Of a stretch of 15,590 nt of DNA, positions 13,913-15,590 are shown piece by piece (position 1 is the first letter of the stretch; the number at the start of each line of letters is the position of its first letter). Under the pieces are notes generated by a model, which had not been told where the DNA came from, did no database searches, and saw only the letters and a program-made list of their open reading frames with translations. The DNA lies in contig JBDLIL010000020.1 of assembly GCA_039714855.1 (NCBI GenBank), positions 1 to 15,590 on the forward strand, given 5' to 3'. The position numbers were made by a program, and so were the translations under genes. Source of the stretch: JBDLIL01 sp039714855. Lineage in GTDB: Bacteria; Patescibacteriota; Microgenomatia; UBA1400; PJMF01.

Positions 13913-15329
13913 ACTACTATTGATTCTCATTCTGGCTTTTGCTTTTTTTAGTCGTATTTGGCGACTTCATATTCCCAGCAACTACATCTTTGATGAGGTT
14001 TATCATGCTTCTACCGCCAAATTGATTGCCAATAACGATGAGAGAGCTTTTGAATGGGATAGTAAGGCTCCAGAAGAAAATACAGCTATAGATTGGTTGC
14101 ATCCGCCGCTGGCTAAATACACTCAGGCATTTTTTATCAAAACTTTTGGAGAAACGAGCTTTGCTTGGAGGTTGAGTTCTACTTTATTTGCTGTGGGATT
14201 GATTTATTTAATTTATTTATTAGCCGAAGAATTGTTTGCTGATTTTAAGATTAGTTTATTGGCAGCTTTTCTAGCATCTTTAGATGGACTGCTTTTAGTT
14301 CAATCTCGCATCGCTATGAATGATGTTCATGTGAGTTTTTTCATAATTTTGACTTTATTGCTTTACTTAAGAAATAGGCGAATCAAAAATCCAGAATCCA
14401 GGATCAAGAATTTATTTTGGGTTGGCTTAACTGCAGGGCTGGCAATGGCTAGCAAGTGGTCAGGTGTCTTTGCTTTAGGAATAATTTGGCTATTTTCGGC
14501 CATAGGCCAACCAGCCTTTGGTTGGGGAAATTATAATTTGCTTAAAAATAATTTTAAGAATTTTATAAAAATTTTTTTAGTTTTAGCAATTCTTCCTATT
14601 GCTATATATATCCTGAGTTACTCTCAAATGTTTTTGCAAGGCAAATCTTTGTTTTGTTTTGAGCAAAAAGCTATAAAAAATATTTGTTATTATGGGCAGA
14701 TAAAATTTCGAGACAAGATTATTTGGAACGGCTATTGGTCGCACTTTGCTGAGCTTCATAGACAAATTTTTCATTATCAAACGCATTTGGATGCTACTCA
14801 CAGTTATCAATCTAGACCATGGCAGTGGTTTTTGAATATGAAGCCTGTTTGGGTTTGGGTAGATTATGGAGATGGCGCGAGAGCAGATATCTACGCCCAA
14901 GGAAATACAATATTATTTTGGTCTGGAGCGATTGCAGTTGCGATTAGTTTGGCGCTTGTCATACTGAACTTGTTTCAGGATCTGTTTAAAATTAAAATCA
15001 AGATCTTGGATCAGGGCTTTGGCGAGCTCAGTCGAGTCGTCCGGGATGACACTTGGGGAATATTTCTTATTCTCTTGTCTTATTTTCTGGTTTGGTTGCC
15101 TTGGCAGTTATCTCCTAGAATCATGTTTTTCTATCACTATTTGCCGGCTGTACCACTGCTTTGCATTTTGCTGGCATATTGGTTGACCAAGCTTAATAAG
15201 TATTTTATTTACTTTGTTTTATTTTTAATAATTTTAAATTTTGTTCTTTTTTATCCTCATTGGACGGGCATAAGCATGCCCAACGAATGGAAAGATAGTC
15301 TGTATTTTTTCTTTGAGAGTTGGAAATAG
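13890..15329 (+). CDS. PMT-type protein O-mannosyltransferase family membrane glycosyltransferase
   Basis: Members of this GT39 family transfer mannose or another sugar from polyprenyl phosphate to secreted protein residues on the outer face. The 479-residue product has a start just before helix 1 (about 8-24), the catalytic loop motif FDEVYHAS (34-41; D35, E36), IDWLHPPLAKY (67-77), the conserved RIAMNDVHVS (140-149) and AMASKWSG (185-192), and a C-terminal multi-helix block with PWQLSPRIMFFYHYLPA (404-420) like the PMT C-terminal domain. It is of normal length for bacterial PMTs. It overlaps ubiA by 23 nt, so translation is probably coupled. Two repeats interrupt it in frame: a short duplication at residues 164-174 and a 31-codon palindromic insert at 357-387, both in loops or between helices. 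Confidence 0.9.
   Translation: MDLAQHRKLLLILILAFAFFSRIWRLHIPSNYIFDEVYHASTAKLIANNDERAFEWDSKAPEENTAIDWLHPPLAKYTQAFFIKTFGETSFAWRLSSTLFAVGLIYLIYLLAEELFADFKISLLAAFLASLDGLLLVQSRIAMNDVHVSFFIILTLLLYLRNRRIKNPESRIKNLFWVGLTAGLAMASKWSGVFALGIIWLFSAIGQPAFGWGNYNLLKNNFKNFIKIFLVLAILPIAIYILSYSQMFLQGKSLFCFEQKAIKNICYYGQIKFRDKIIWNGYWSHFAELHRQIFHYQTHLDATHSYQSRPWQWFLNMKPVWVWVDYGDGARADIYAQGNTILFWSGAIAVAISLALVILNLFQDLFKIKIKILDQGFGELSRVVRDDTWGIFLILLSYFLVWLPWQLSPRIMFFYHYLPAVPLLCILLAYWLTKLNKYFIYFVLFLIILNFVLFYPHWTGISMPNEWKDSLYFFFESWK
14379..14411 (+). repeat. Short direct duplication (RIKN-PES-RIKN) in the PMT gene
   Basis: CGAATCAAAAAT and AGGATCAAGAAT flank CCAGAATCC, encoding RIKN-PES-RIKN in a hydrophilic loop between helices. 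It keeps the frame. It looks like a small AATC-rich minisatellite expansion. Confidence 0.45.
14958..15050 (+). repeat. 93-bp palindromic element inserted in frame in the PMT gene
   Basis: The insert begins GTCAT and ends ATGAC. Its left hairpin has CTGAA, loop CTTGT, TTCAG within the frame GTCAT...GATCT. Its right end reads TCGTCCGGGATGAC, which inverted starts GTCATCCCGGAC like the repeat at 9790. Length is exactly 31 codons. It encodes VILNLFQDLF and then a charged stretch to VVRDDT, unlike PMT family sequence and unusually polar for a region between helices. Confidence 0.65.
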
Positions 15330-15342
15330 AACATGTGTTTGA

Positions 15343-15590
15343 TTAGAGTGGAGAACTTATTGGTGCTTCTAGTTTAGAAATTCTAAGCTCATGTTTTTGA
15401 AAGGTGTCATTGGCTCTCATATTGTGTAGAGCTTGAGCTGCTTGTTCTTCTCTAATAGCTTTGAGTTCGCCAACTATTTGCTCGTTAGCTTCCCGCTGTT
15501 CAGCTCTGAAGCTCTTCAATCCCGACACATCGCTTTTCAATTCTGACACATCGCCTTTTAACTCTGACACATCGCTTTTCAATTCTGACA
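15343..15590 (-). CDS. Coiled-coil heptad-repeat protein, C-terminal part (5' end cut by window)
   Basis: The frame is open at the right edge, so the N-terminus is missing; a TTG at 15582 is not a convincing start. The visible part, 81 complete codons or so, starts with perfect heptads of the form SDVSELK, repeated about three and a half times. It continues as an acidic-basic coiled coil (KSFRAEQREANEQIVGELK, then AIREEQAAQALH) and ends with a shorter helix (FQKHELRISKLE). No membrane segment is seen. Proteins of this kind are common in Patescibacteria and act as structural or scaffold coils; no function can be assigned. It converges on the PMT gene, with 13 bp between the stops. Confidence 0.7.
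   Translation of the reverse strand, partial: SELKSDVSELKGDVSELKSDVSGLKSFRAEQREANEQIVGELKAIREEQAAQALHNMRANDTFQKHELRISKLEAPISSPL
15512..15590 (-). repeat. 21-bp tandem repeat encoding coiled-coil heptads
   Basis: Units at 15512-15532, 15533-15553 and 15554-15574, and a partial unit at 15575-15590, share CTTTTCAATTCTGACACATCG with a few substitutions. One unit is seven codons, one heptad. The array continues past the window end. Confidence 0.85.

Noticed and set aside
14583..14900. 105-codon open frame on the minus strand
   Set aside because: It is antisense to the PMT gene, whose protein sequence is conserved through this region.
15512..15590. Tandem repeats as a CRISPR array
   Set aside because: Units are contiguous 21-bp repeats with no spacers and are in frame as coiled-coil heptads.

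Overview
The window looks like a piece of a Candidate Phyla Radiation (Patescibacteria) chromosome. It is AT-rich and tightly packed. Most genes lack a Shine-Dalgarno site, and its repertoire is typical of that group: a UvrD-type helicase with a C-terminal RecB-like nuclease, RmuC, YerC-like repressor, a short MetRS, TatD and a run of membrane glycosyltransferases. The standard code fits: no gene needs an in-frame TGA to be read as an amino acid, and the WecA-like gene ends in TGA. The phylum call is an inference from gene content and style; no rRNA or other taxonomic marker is present.

Layout. Positions 1-2595 hold the 3' part of a helicase-nuclease whose N-terminus lies off the left edge. 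It converges on rmuC (3695-2607, minus strand). A 52-bp divergent promoter region separates rmuC from a small membrane protein gene (3748-4173), followed by a yerC-like gene (4207-4503). Positions 4507-5443 hold small unrecognised genes, two of whose ORFs are preceded by strong Shine-Dalgarno sites, unlike the neighbours. Next comes the metG-tatD pair (5458-8260), split by a cassette of about 484 bp (6908-7391). The cassette consists of a DUF559 (Vsr-like) endonuclease gene fitted exactly between two inverted arms, each built of two hairpins and an 8-base box. A lone copy of a similarly built two-hairpin element sits in frame inside metG.

Positions 8281-15329 form a cell-envelope glycan block. 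It comprises a processive-type GT2, a GT39/GT83-like multipass glycosyltransferase, a small three-helix membrane protein, a WecA/MraY-like glycosyl-1-phosphate transferase, a UbiA-type prenyltransferase resembling decaprenyl-phosphate phosphoribosyltransferase, and a PMT-type mannosyltransferase. The last four appear to be one operon, started by a TATAAT box that overlaps the previous stop codon. Together they suggest synthesis of polyprenyl-phosphate-linked sugars and their transfer to a surface glycan or protein; the actual products cannot be read from sequence. At the right edge lies the 3' end of a minus-strand coiled-coil gene built of 21-bp (heptad) repeats.

Two regulatory and mobile themes stand out. 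First, at least six genes have a -10-like hexamer ending 6-8 nt before the start codon, which predicts leaderless mRNAs. Second, palindromic repeats have repeatedly invaded this locus, including in-frame insertions in metG and the PMT gene and one copy between the GT2 and GT39 genes. There is no gene-free stretch longer than about 100 bases, and I saw no tRNA, rRNA, CRISPR or recognisable insertion sequence.
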